Below, piece after piece: positions 7,286 to 14,685 of a stretch of DNA of 15,341 nucleotides. Under the pieces are notes generated by a model that saw nothing but the letters and a program-made list of their open reading frames with translations, ran no database searches and was not told the origin of the DNA. How positions within the stretch are numbered: position 1 is the first letter of the stretch; each line of letters begins with the position of its first letter. The stretch is from Synergistaceae bacterium (GTDB lineage: Bacteria; Synergistota; Synergistia; Synergistales; Aminobacteriaceae). The DNA lies in NCBI GenBank assembly GCA_017455085.1, contig JAFTBT010000077.1:1-15341 (forward strand), in the 5' to 3' direction. Both the position numbers and the translations under genes were made by a program.

Positions 7286-10200
7286 ATGCGGGACTCAGTG
7301 CCAATTGATGAACGCCGGATTTTCTTAGACACCATAAAGCAGCTGGGGACTAACTCGATTCTCACACGCATTCACGATGACGGACACCAAGAAGCCTTAT
7401 ACATTTCTCCGGGATATATCGCCATGATGAACGAAACTTCCGAAGACGACGCCATGCGCTACAACGTCTCCCAAGACTTCAGCGAGGTCATTTACCCAGA
7501 AGACAGGCCATTAGTCGAGTACATGCTCGCTCACAGAGAATCACCCGAAAAGACTCACAACATCCAGATCCGGAAAGTTACTGCCAAACATAATATCATC
7601 TGGTGCGATGTCCACTATGCATTTATCTCGCTCAACGGAGAGAACTATTTACACCTCACATTCCACGACATCACCCGCTTCAAGAACTACGAGGAGAAAA
7701 TTCGCACAAGCTATGACTCAATCGGTCAGACATTTTACCATCAGGATGAATTTACGCTTAGCATGTTCCGCGTGGATTTGACTCTTGACGCTGTGGAGGA
7801 AGCCAGAGGCAGAGACTTATTCGCCAGCGACAAAGAACATTCCGAATACTCCGAGATGCTCAGATATAGAGCGAGGCACTACATCAACTTCACCGAACGC
7901 AAAAAGTTTCTGGATACCTTTGGAGTCGACGCGTTACTCGACAGCTACATAAAGAGCCGTATCGGCATCAAGCAAATACTGCTCTCCAGGCGCGAAAAAG
8001 GCAGCATATGCTACGTGGAAGTCTCCGCCATGATGACACGCAACCCCTTCACCGGCCACGTTATGGCCTTCATCACGGAGCGCGAATGCAACAATCACAA
8101 AGTCTACCAGACCATAGTCGATAAGATTCTCACACGGCAGTTCGAGATGATCGCATACATGTCGCTCGGAAAGTACAGCGTCACGGTCAGCACCTCCCTC
8201 AGCGAAGGCAGCATACTTCCCAAAACCGCACACCCTACATTCAACTCGTACATTCAGAGCGAGATTCTCCCTATACTTCACGGCACGGAGGAACAGCAGC
8301 ACTCTATGGCTCACGCACTCGCTCCGGACTCGATAGCCTTCGGGACACAGAAGGACTCTCTCTATGAGGTCAATATTGCCTGCGACATAGACGGCAGAAT
8401 CTTTCACAAGCAGTTCAACTTTTACGCGGTCAACCCGGGTTTCTACATCATACTCGTATCCGACACAACAAGACTCCACCGTGAACAGGAGGAACGCAGC
8501 CGGGAACTTGAGGATGCATTAGCCCTCGCAAAAGCTGCAACGGAACAGGCCAAGCGCGCGAACTCCGCCAAGAGTGAATTTCTCGCCAACATGTCCCACG
8601 AGATCCGCACACCCATCAATGCGGTGTTAGGCATGAACGAGATGATTATTCGTGAGAGCACCAGCAAGAGCATCACCACATACGCCCGAAACGTTGAGAG
8701 CGCAGGAAGAAATCTGCTGTCAATCATCAACGACATACTGGACTTCTCGAAGATTGAGGCCGGAAAAATGGAGATATCCGAAGGCGACTACAAACTAAGC
8801 TCGGTGCTTAATGACGTTACTAACATGATTGTGTTCAAAGCCCGGCAAAAGGATCTGAAATTTTCCGTGAATGTCGATGAATCTCTGCCTGATGGACTTT
8901 TCGGGGATGAGGTCAGAGTCCGGCAGGTCATCACCAATATTCTCAACAACGCCGTGAAATATACACACGAGGGCAGCGTAACTATGGACGTCTCAGGAGA
9001 AATGAACCCTGAAGCCGAAATCATTAACCTTGTCGTGAAAATCACAGACACAGGAATCGGCATCAAGGAGGAGGATTTACCGAAGCTGTTCCGGAAGTTC
9101 GAGAGGGTAGACCTCGTGCAGAATAATACCGTTGAAGGTACGGGGCTGGGGTTGTCGATTACGCAGAACTTGCTGCGAATGATGGACGGACACGTGAGCG
9201 TTGAGAGTGTTTACGGTGAGGGCTCAACGTTTACGATTCACCTGCCCCAAAAAGTCGTGTCTCCTGAACCTATAGGGAACTTCCACGAGAAATTCGAACG
9301 CTATGTACACGCGCTGAAGGCCTATCGTGAGTCGTTCAAAGCTCCGGACGCTGATTTGCTGGTTGTTGATGATACGGATATGAATCTCACAGTAATAGAG
9401 GGTCTCCTCAGCAAGACGGATATTAACCTAGATACTGCCTCAAGCGGTTTGGAAGCACTTGGCCTGACGAAGAGCAAGCACTACGACTTGATTCTTATGG
9501 ATCACAGAATGCCCAACATGGACGGCACCCAGACCATGAACGCGATTCGTGAGCAACTTGACGGGATGAATCAGGACACCCCGATAATCTGCCTGACTGC
9601 TGACGCTGTGAGTGGTGCTAGAGCGAAATACCTTGAGCAGGGATTCACTGATTACCTGTCAAAACCCGTAGAGAGCCGACAGCTTGAGGAGGCACTGATA
9701 AAGTACTTGCCTGCTGAGAAGATCATAGTGCAGGAAGAATCGGACGAGGATATGCCCGAAGAATCAGGGGGAGTCTCTGAGCTTGAGGAGTTCTATTCAC
9801 GGACAGAAGGCCTGAACTACCACGAGGCACTCAAGAATTGCGCGACGGAGGAGATTTTGGCGAAGACATTGCAGCAGTTCTACAACTCGATTGCGAATAA
9901 CCTGCGGGACATTGAGAGATTCTACACTGAAGGCGACATCAAGAATTACACCATAAAAGTACATGCCCTGAAGAGTTCGGCGAGACTCATCGGTGCGCAG
10001 GAGCTTTCACGTGATGCGGCACACCTTGAGGATTGCGGGAACAGTGAGGACACTGACGAGATTGCGGCCAAGACTCCGAAACTGCTTGAGGATTATCGGG
10101 TGTATCTGGACAGACTCGCACCACTTTACGCACAGAATGAGGACGCAGAAGAAATAGACCCCGAAAAACTTCATGAGGCCTATGAAGCGATAAAGGAGTT

Positions 10201-10357
10201 CGCCTCGATGTTCGACAGTGATTCTATAGACGGGATAATGTCCATGCTGAGAGAGTATAGGATTCCGGAATCAGAGTCAGAGCGTTTCAACGTGATAGCC
10301 TCGTGTGCTGATAGTGCAGACTGGGGCGGACTTGAAGAGGCACTCAAGAATATATAG
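7286..10357 (+). CDS. Soluble hybrid sensor histidine kinase: PAS-like modules, HisKA, HATPase, receiver, Hpt
   Basis: 1023 residues with no membrane helix, so an intracellular sensor. A PAS-like module occupies about 25-135 (ends in FHDITRF). Two further degenerate PAS-like sensor modules lie at about 150-270 and 285-395 (ends in VSDTTRL). A coiled-coil follows (398-428), then the H-box MSHEIRTP with phosphoacceptor H438. The ATPase has N box NILNNAVKY (551-559), G1 DTGIGI (588-593), F box LFRKFE and G2 GTGLGL (618-623). The receiver has D695/D696, phospho-Asp D739, T771 and K793. The Hpt domain has KVHALKSSA with H893. A helical extension of about 65 residues follows. All residues for a His-Asp-His phosphorelay are present. 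The signal is unknown. AAGGAG is 9 bases before the ATG. The response regulator starts 15 bases after the stop and is the obvious final acceptor. Confidence 0.96.
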   Translation: MRDSVPIDERRIFLDTIKQLGTNSILTRIHDDGHQEALYISPGYIAMMNETSEDDAMRYNVSQDFSEVIYPEDRPLVEYMLAHRESPEKTHNIQIRKVTAKHNIIWCDVHYAFISLNGENYLHLTFHDITRFKNYEEKIRTSYDSIGQTFYHQDEFTLSMFRVDLTLDAVEEARGRDLFASDKEHSEYSEMLRYRARHYINFTERKKFLDTFGVDALLDSYIKSRIGIKQILLSRREKGSICYVEVSAMMTRNPFTGHVMAFITERECNNHKVYQTIVDKILTRQFEMIAYMSLGKYSVTVSTSLSEGSILPKTAHPTFNSYIQSEILPILHGTEEQQHSMAHALAPDSIAFGTQKDSLYEVNIACDIDGRIFHKQFNFYAVNPGFYIILVSDTTRLHREQEERSRELEDALALAKAATEQAKRANSAKSEFLANMSHEIRTPINAVLGMNEMIIRESTSKSITTYARNVESAGRNLLSIINDILDFSKIEAGKMEISEGDYKLSSVLNDVTNMIVFKARQKDLKFSVNVDESLPDGLFGDEVRVRQVITNILNNAVKYTHEGSVTMDVSGEMNPEAEIINLVVKITDTGIGIKEEDLPKLFRKFERVDLVQNNTVEGTGLGLSITQNLLRMMDGHVSVESVYGEGSTFTIHLPQKVVSPEPIGNFHEKFERYVHALKAYRESFKAPDADLLVVDDTDMNLTVIEGLLSKTDINLDTASSGLEALGLTKSKHYDLILMDHRMPNMDGTQTMNAIREQLDGMNQDTPIICLTADAVSGARAKYLEQGFTDYLSKPVESRQLEEALIKYLPAEKIIVQEESDEDMPEESGGVSELEEFYSRTEGLNYHEALKNCATEEILAKTLQQFYNSIANNLRDIERFYTEGDIKNYTIKVHALKSSARLIGAQELSRDAAHLEDCGNSEDTDEIAAKTPKLLEDYRVYLDRLAPLYAQNEDAEEIDPEKLHEAYEAIKEFASMFDSDSIDGIMSMLREYRIPESESERFNVIASCADSADWGGLEEALKNI

Positions 10358-10372
10358 AGGAGAATAATAACC

Positions 10373-11062
10373 ATGAAGCAGAAAATACTATACATCAGTG
10401 ATAGGCCGACTATGGGCGCGGATATGCTCATGAAGAGTCTCGGTGATGATTATGAAGTTACGCCGGCGAGATCCAGCGATGATGTGAAGCATGTGCCGGG
10501 AATGGTGTTCGTGAATCTTGCGGGGCTTGAGCGTCCTGACAGGGTGAAGGCGTTCGGTGAGGCGCGAATATTTTTGCTGGGTACGCTTGCGGAATGTGAG
10601 GGGAGTGATATTGCCGGTGAAAAGCTCGTGAAACCGTTCAACGCTAAGGAGATTCGGAAGAGGCTTGAAGGTCTTGCGCAGACGGACTCGGAGTCACAGA
10701 AAACTCTTCTGCTTGTGGATGATGACGCTGTGATGATTCGGACTCTGCGTGAGGGGCTGAGTACGAGCTACAAAGTGCTGCCAGCAAATTCTGGGGTGAA
10801 TGCGCTGAAGATTCTGGAGCGGGCGAGGCCGGACATGATACTGCTGGACTACGAGATGCCGGGCATGAGCGGGCCGGAAGTGTTGGCGATTCTGAGGGCG
10901 AATGACGACACGAAGGGGATACCTGTGATGTTCTTAACGGCAAAAAACGACTTGGGTAGTATTTCGCTGATTGAGGCACTGAAACCGGACGGGCATATGT
11001 TGAAGACGCTGCCACTAAGGGAAATCAAGGGAATAATCCAGAAATTTTTTGACGGTCGATGA
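10373..11062 (+). CDS. Double-receiver response regulator without output domain
   Basis: 229 residues. The C-terminal half (about 110-229) is a good CheY-like receiver: acidic pocket D116-D118 in LLLVDDDAV, phospho-Asp D159 in ILLDYEMPGMSG, T189 in FLTAK and K211 (LKTLP rather than the usual KP). The N-terminal half (1-100) looks like a second, degenerate receiver: D10 in ISDRP, and the closing LVKPF (85-89) with K87 kept, but N48 in VFVNLAG where the phospho-Asp belongs. This half is therefore probably a pseudo-receiver used for dimerisation or allostery. There is no DNA-binding, GGDEF, EAL or HD domain, so output must be through protein contact. GAGGAG is 10 bases before the ATG; the gene is cotranscribed with the hybrid kinase and ends just before a terminator. 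Confidence 0.93.
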   Translation: MKQKILYISDRPTMGADMLMKSLGDDYEVTPARSSDDVKHVPGMVFVNLAGLERPDRVKAFGEARIFLLGTLAECEGSDIAGEKLVKPFNAKEIRKRLEGLAQTDSESQKTLLLVDDDAVMIRTLREGLSTSYKVLPANSGVNALKILERARPDMILLDYEMPGMSGPEVLAILRANDDTKGIPVMFLTAKNDLGSISLIEALKPDGHMLKTLPLREIKGIIQKFFDGR

Positions 11063-11068
11063 GAAAGA

Positions 11069-11103
11069 GTCCCCCTTGTGTGAGAGCAGGGGGGAATGTT
11101 TTT
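11069..11103 (+). terminator. Rho-independent terminator behind the kinase/regulator operon, probably bidirectional
   Basis: The stem TCCCCCTTG (11070-11078) pairs with CAGGGGGGA (11087-11095), nine pairs with one G-T pair and an 8-base loop, followed by ATGTTTTT. It starts 7 bases after the regulator stop. The opposite-strand gene stops at 11105, so on the - strand the same hairpin sits directly behind it, followed by a weaker U-rich run (ACTCTTTCTC). Confidence 0.85.
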
Positions 11104-11104
11104 G

Positions 11105-11596
11105 CTACTTCAGGAAATCCGGGCCGAAGCTGATAGGGAAAAGCTGCTCAAGAGTCATCTCTATGTAGTCATCTTCGGACTTGGCCATGATCACAAGCAC
11201 ATTCTTAGGGTCTCCGAACTCGCGCATAACCTGAAGGCATATTCCGCATGGTGCAGCGTATTCGGTGACGACGTGGTTTGCTCCGCCAATGACGGCAACT
11301 GCACGTATGGTTCTCTCGCCTTCAGCAACAGAATGGAAAACAGCGTTACGTATCGAGCACAGACTGGCAGCATACGAAGCATTCTCCACATTTACGCCGG
11401 TGTATACTTTTCCTGAACTGCACAGGACAGCCGCAGACACGTTGAAGTGTGAATATGGAGCGTATGAGTTTTTCTGAACGGCCAGAGCTGACTTGATGAG
11501 TGATGCTCGGTCGACATCATCGAAGCCTGCTGTGTGTGAAAAAGCTGCTGAGGTGAATGCTAATAACATGAAGACTGCTGCAAGATATTTTCTCAT
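11105..11596 (-). CDS. Exported cytidine-deaminase-fold protein lacking the catalytic glutamate
   Basis: 163 residues. Residues 25-155 follow the homotetrameric cytidine deaminase family closely: NSYAPYSHFNVSAAV (43-57), GVNVENASYAAS (67-78) with the substrate-binding N69 and E71, and PCGICLQVMREF (116-127). Zinc ligands C80, C117 and C120 are present. The usual C-A-E-R motif reads C80-S-I82-R, so the proton-shuttling Glu is Ile, and the R of the usual CRQ is L121. Deamination is therefore not expected, although zinc and nucleoside binding could remain. The N-terminus (MRKYLAAVFMLLAFTSAAFS) is a clear signal peptide, which normal cytosolic deaminases lack, and no start codon exists between residue 10 and the mature domain. 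AAGGAG is 11 bases before the ATG. A sequencing error would have to change several bases, so real divergence is likelier. Confidence 0.85.
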   Translation of the reverse strand: MRKYLAAVFMLLAFTSAAFSHTAGFDDVDRASLIKSALAVQKNSYAPYSHFNVSAAVLCSSGKVYTGVNVENASYAASLCSIRNAVFHSVAEGERTIRAVAVIGGANHVVTEYAAPCGICLQVMREFGDPKNVLVIMAKSEDDYIEMTLEQLFPISFGPDFLK

Positions 11597-11621
11597 TTGG
11601 TATCACTCTCCTTGATGAGTA

Positions 11622-11649
11622 AGCATACTACAGAAAAGTCCAGCGTCAA
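11622..11649 (-). promoter_or_regulatory. Likely sigma-70-type promoter for the CDA-fold gene
   Basis: On the - strand TTGACG (11649-11644) and TATGCT (11627-11622) are separated by 16 bases and lie just upstream of the ribosome site AAGGAG (11613-11608). Confidence 0.5.
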
Positions 11650-11961
11650 TTTTCCCTTATGGAGCTATTTTGTCGGCTATTGGTCGATGTTTTTGACGGC
11701 AGATAATCTTGTCTGACTGTAGTTTCATGAACTGAGTAGCTGCTATTGTTGCAGACGCATATGTACCGAATTTCTCCGGCGGCGTATCATCCTATGTTGA
11801 CCGAATACTCTCCAGTAAACTGCACATATTTCTGCTGTTACTAATACTATATCTCCAGAAAGCTCAATACTTCCCGCAAATAATACATATCCTGCAAGTC
11901 AAAGTGTTTTCTCTGCTGTAAAATACTCTCACAAATTCCCACATCACACGAAAAAATTCAT

Positions 11962-11968
11962 AGGAGGT
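11962..11968 (+). promoter_or_regulatory. Shine-Dalgarno that decides the galT start
   Basis: AGGAGGT lies 2 bases before an in-frame TTG at 11970, which is too close, and about 10 bases before ATG 11979, which is the expected start. Confidence 0.75.
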
Positions 11969-11978
11969 ATTGATTCAC

Positions 11979-13475
11979 ATGGTCAATCACGAACTTAACA
12001 GGCTGATAGCTTTCGCAATGTATCATCAGCTAATCACTCCCCAAGACAAAATCTGGGCGGCTAACTCACTGATTGGGATTCTGGGTATTCACTCGTTCGA
12101 GCCTGAAGACATCACAGAGACCTTCACCAACTCTCCCGACTCCATACTCGCGAAGATTCTCGACTGGGCCGCAGAAAATCACCTCATCGAGAACACAGAG
12201 ACAGAGCGCGATCTCCTCGACACCGAACTCATGGGTGCACTGACACCCAGACCTTCGGACGTGATAGACCGTTTCGAGTCGTTGAGGGCAGACTCTCCCG
12301 TGAAGGCCACCGACTATTTTTACGGTTTAGGAGTCTCGTCAAACTACATCCGTTCCGAACGCACAGCAAGAAATATCTGCTGGAAGTCATTAACAGATTT
12401 CGGAGAACTCGACATTACCATAAACATGAGCAAACCGGAGAAAGATCCCAGAGACATCGCGAAGGCCAAGACCATCAAATCCACAGGCTACCCGAAATGC
12501 TTACTGTGCAAGGAAAACGAAGGCTTTTACGGACACCATGCACACCCTGCCCGCCAAAACATCAGGCTCATTCCAGTAACACTAAGCGGACGTGATTGGT
12601 ACTTCCAGTATTCGCCGTACAGCTACTACAACGAGCATTGCATTGTGCTGGATGGGAATCATGTGCCGATGCTGATATGCCGAGAGACGTTCGAGAATCT
12701 GTTTGCGTTCGTCACGGAGTTTCCGCATTATTTTGTGGGGTCTAACGCTGATTTGCCGATAGTGGGAGGTTCGATTCTGTCACACGATCACTATCAGGGA
12801 GGGCGTTATGTCTTCGCGATGAATACTGCTCCGTATGAACGTGAATATGAGTATTCGGATTCTGATGTGAAGATTGGGCGTATCAAGTGGCCGATGTCTG
12901 CGGTACGTCTGAGTTCACGAGACCCGGAAAAACTCACAGCCCTTGCGGATAAGATTCTGGGTGCGTGGCGTGAATGGACTGACGAGAGCGTGGGAGTCCT
13001 TGCGTATTCTGACGGTGAACCTCACAACACGATCACTCCCATTGCGAGGAGACGGGGCGAAGACTACGAGCTGGACTTAGTTTTGCGCAACAACAGGACC
13101 AGCGAGGAACACCCATTAGGAATATTCCATCCACATGCAGAAGTTCACCACATCAAGAAGGAGAATATCGGGTTAATCGAGGTTATGGGCTTGGCGGTGT
13201 TGCCTGCGAGGCTGAAGAGTGCGCTTGAGAGGATATGTGCTGCGTGGCTTGAGGGAAAAGAGAGTCTACCTTCGGAGCTTGAGGCACATGAAGTTTGGTA
13301 CAGAGGTTTGCGGAAAAAGCATGAAGGGCTTTCTGGGGAGGACAGAGTCAGGCAGATGCTGCGGGATGAAGTCGGGCATGTGTTTGCGCAGGTACTCACT
13401 GACAGCGGAGTCTACAAACGAACTCCTGAAGGTGTGGCAGCATTCGACAGATTCATAACGTGTGTGTTGGCTTAA
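11979..13475 (+). CDS. galT: UTP/UDP-glucose-hexose-1-phosphate uridylyltransferase, class II (Firmicutes-type) GalT
   Basis: 498 residues, the usual length of class II GalT, which is not closely similar to the E. coli type. In the Leloir pathway it exchanges UMP between UDP-glucose and galactose-1-phosphate. Visible family features: KIWAANSLIGILG near the N-terminus, the CLLC pair (174-177) in YPKCLLCKENEGFYGHHAHP, NEHCIVLDGNHVPM (218-231), and the core GGSILSHDHYQGG (263-275) holding the histidines expected of the uridylylated active site. The ATG at 11979 is chosen from its ribosome site. It is the first gene of the galT / epimerase-like / Rpn unit. Its C-terminal tail (AAFDRFITCVLA) is repeated twice downstream. 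Neither galactokinase nor UDP-galactose epimerase is in the window. Confidence 0.95.
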   Translation: MVNHELNRLIAFAMYHQLITPQDKIWAANSLIGILGIHSFEPEDITETFTNSPDSILAKILDWAAENHLIENTETERDLLDTELMGALTPRPSDVIDRFESLRADSPVKATDYFYGLGVSSNYIRSERTARNICWKSLTDFGELDITINMSKPEKDPRDIAKAKTIKSTGYPKCLLCKENEGFYGHHAHPARQNIRLIPVTLSGRDWYFQYSPYSYYNEHCIVLDGNHVPMLICRETFENLFAFVTEFPHYFVGSNADLPIVGGSILSHDHYQGGRYVFAMNTAPYEREYEYSDSDVKIGRIKWPMSAVRLSSRDPEKLTALADKILGAWREWTDESVGVLAYSDGEPHNTITPIARRRGEDYELDLVLRNNRTSEEHPLGIFHPHAEVHHIKKENIGLIEVMGLAVLPARLKSALERICAAWLEGKESLPSELEAHEVWYRGLRKKHEGLSGEDRVRQMLRDEVGHVFAQVLTDSGVYKRTPEGVAAFDRFITCVLA

Positions 13476-13654
13476 TCCCCCTAACCCAGCGGCAGAAGTC
13501 AGCATTAACAACATGGCACTGTTCGACAGATTCATAACGGGCGTGTTGGCTTAACCCCTAAACCAGCGAAGAGATTATCACTAACAACATGGCAGCATTC
13601 GATCGCTTGGCACGCCATACTTGGCACAGATTCATAACGGGAGTATTAGCGTAA
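13434..13654 (+). repeat. Triplicated galT 3' tail
   Basis: Three copies in the same orientation: the true galT end (13434-13475), 13512-13554 and 13588-13654. The last nine codons of galT and copy 2 differ only at TGT/GGC. Copies 2 and 3 share 25 of the last 29 bases, and all four differences fall in third codon positions and are synonymous (ggc/gga, gtg/gta, ttg/tta, gct/gcg). The spacer CCCCTAA-x-CCAGCG and TAACAACATGGCA is also repeated. Copy 3 carries a 24-base in-frame insertion with two TTGGCA words. Copies 2 and 3 begin with ATG (13513, 13589) and end with TAA but have no ribosome site, so they are probably not genes. Confidence 0.85.
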
Positions 13655-13657
13655 CTA

Positions 13658-13685
13658 CACACACAAAAATTCATGATGGAGGTAT
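13658..13685 (+). repeat. Copy of the galT leader in front of the epimerase-like gene
   Basis: CACACACAAAAATTCATGATGGAGGTAT matches the galT leader at 11945-11970 (CACACGAAAAAATTCATAGGAGGTAT) with few mismatches and a 2-base gap. It includes the ribosome site GGAGGT (13678-13683), 9 bases before ATG 13693. Confidence 0.65.
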
Positions 13686-13692
13686 CAGCATA

Positions 13693-14685
13693 ATGGAACG
13701 CAACGAACTTTACAGGTACATCGGAAATTCTGAACAGGTTTACGGAGTCCGCAGGGTGATTCTTGACGAGGGCAATGCTCGTGGAATCGCAATGTATCAG
13801 GTTACGACAGCAGGAGGCCTTGAGCTGGATATACTGCCAGATACGGGGCTGGACATTGGGCATTTGCGCTACAAGGGCGTGAACATCAGCTACACCACCA
13901 AAAACGGCTATGACTCTCCTGTGAGATTCTTCCCTGTGTCTGGGAATTTCGGGAGGTATTTTCCGGGAGGTATGCTGTTCACGTGCGGGCTGCTCTCTGC
14001 CGGGCCGGAGAACACTGACACGAAGGACGGAGGTTTTCAGCCATTGCACGGGATGATTCACGGGAAATCTGCGCGCGGAGTTTTCGGGTATGTTGACGGA
14101 GAGAACATAGTAGTCGGCGGTGAACTCATCGAGACGGAACAGAACGGGTGCAATTTTTCGCTGCGTCGCAAGTACACGATTCCGGTTTGGGGAAGCGAAG
14201 TGCGGATTGAGGACGAGATCACGAACCTGACTCCTGCACCGGTGGAGTATATGATGCTGTACCACATGAATTTCGGGTGGCCGATGCTGAGTGAGAAGGC
14301 ATATCTTGAGCTGCCGGAAAAGCGCAAGGTGACTCCACGTACGCCGTATGCCGAGCAGGGACTCAGTGAGCAGTGCAGATTTTGCGAGCCTATTAACGGC
14401 GAAGAAGAGCAGGTATTCTTCAACGAGATGGAGAGTGAACCGTATGCGAGGCTGAAGAATCCGGAGCTGGGGTTGTGTGCGGAGGTGTCGTGGTCGCTGG
14501 AGAGTCTGCCGATACTTGCGCAGTGGAAGAATATGCGGAGTGGGGACTATGTGTTGGGGTTGGAGCCGTCGAGCTGCTACATTATGGGTCGTGAGCGTGA
14601 GAGGAGGGAAGGAAGGCTGATGACTCTTGAGGGCTTTGGCAGTGTGAAGAACTGTGTGAAGCTTAGGGTGAGTGAGCTTGCGTGA
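13693..14685 (+). CDS. Aldose-epimerase-like protein, DUF4432 family
   Basis: 330 residues, full length for DUF4432, which has the galactose-mutarotase beta fold. Visible features: the early pattern GGLELDILPDTGLDIGHLRYKG (44-65), typical of this family; GMLFTCGLLSAGPEN; LHGMIHGKSARG with two histidines in the expected active-site position; DEITNLTPAPVEYMMLYHMNFGWPML, the conserved central stretch; and LEPSSCYIMGRERER near the C-terminus. It is predicted to be cytoplasmic and to interconvert anomers of a sugar or sugar phosphate. Downstream of galT, galactose or a related hexose is the natural guess, but DUF4432 members are not well characterised. The start is ATG 13693; an earlier in-frame TTG at 13621 lies inside the galT-tail repeat and is rejected because of the in-frame TAA-free but repeat-derived sequence and lack of a ribosome site. 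The next gene overlaps its stop. Confidence 0.9.
   Translation: MERNELYRYIGNSEQVYGVRRVILDEGNARGIAMYQVTTAGGLELDILPDTGLDIGHLRYKGVNISYTTKNGYDSPVRFFPVSGNFGRYFPGGMLFTCGLLSAGPENTDTKDGGFQPLHGMIHGKSARGVFGYVDGENIVVGGELIETEQNGCNFSLRRKYTIPVWGSEVRIEDEITNLTPAPVEYMMLYHMNFGWPMLSEKAYLELPEKRKVTPRTPYAEQGLSEQCRFCEPINGEEEQVFFNEMESEPYARLKNPELGLCAEVSWSLESLPILAQWKNMRSGDYVLGLEPSSCYIMGRERERREGRLMTLEGFGSVKNCVKLRVSELA

Larger units (their letters stand above)
11614..11978. other. Intergenic region with possible decayed coding sequence and the galT leader
   Basis: No intact gene is visible. On the + strand a 33-codon frame at 11615-11716 reads like a membrane-protein start (FPLWSYFVGYWSMFLTADNL) but has no ribosome site. 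In another frame, 11736-11921 is open for 61 codons, begins VAAIVADAYVPNFSGGVSSY, becomes very hydrophobic and has no start codon of its own near the left end. These may be the remains of a decayed transporter or glycosyltransferase gene, or chance. A TAAAAT at 11919-11924 is the best -10 candidate for galT, without a convincing -35. No riboswitch or tRNA was recognised. Confidence 0.4.

Noticed and set aside
7934..8479. A 181-codon - strand frame inside the kinase
   Set aside because: Shadow of the kinase sensor modules; composition is atypical and no motif is seen.
13513..13654. Two short ATG-to-TAA frames (13 and 21 residues) in the galT-tail copies as small genes
   Set aside because: They have no ribosome site and are best explained as copies of the galT 3' end; kept as repeats.
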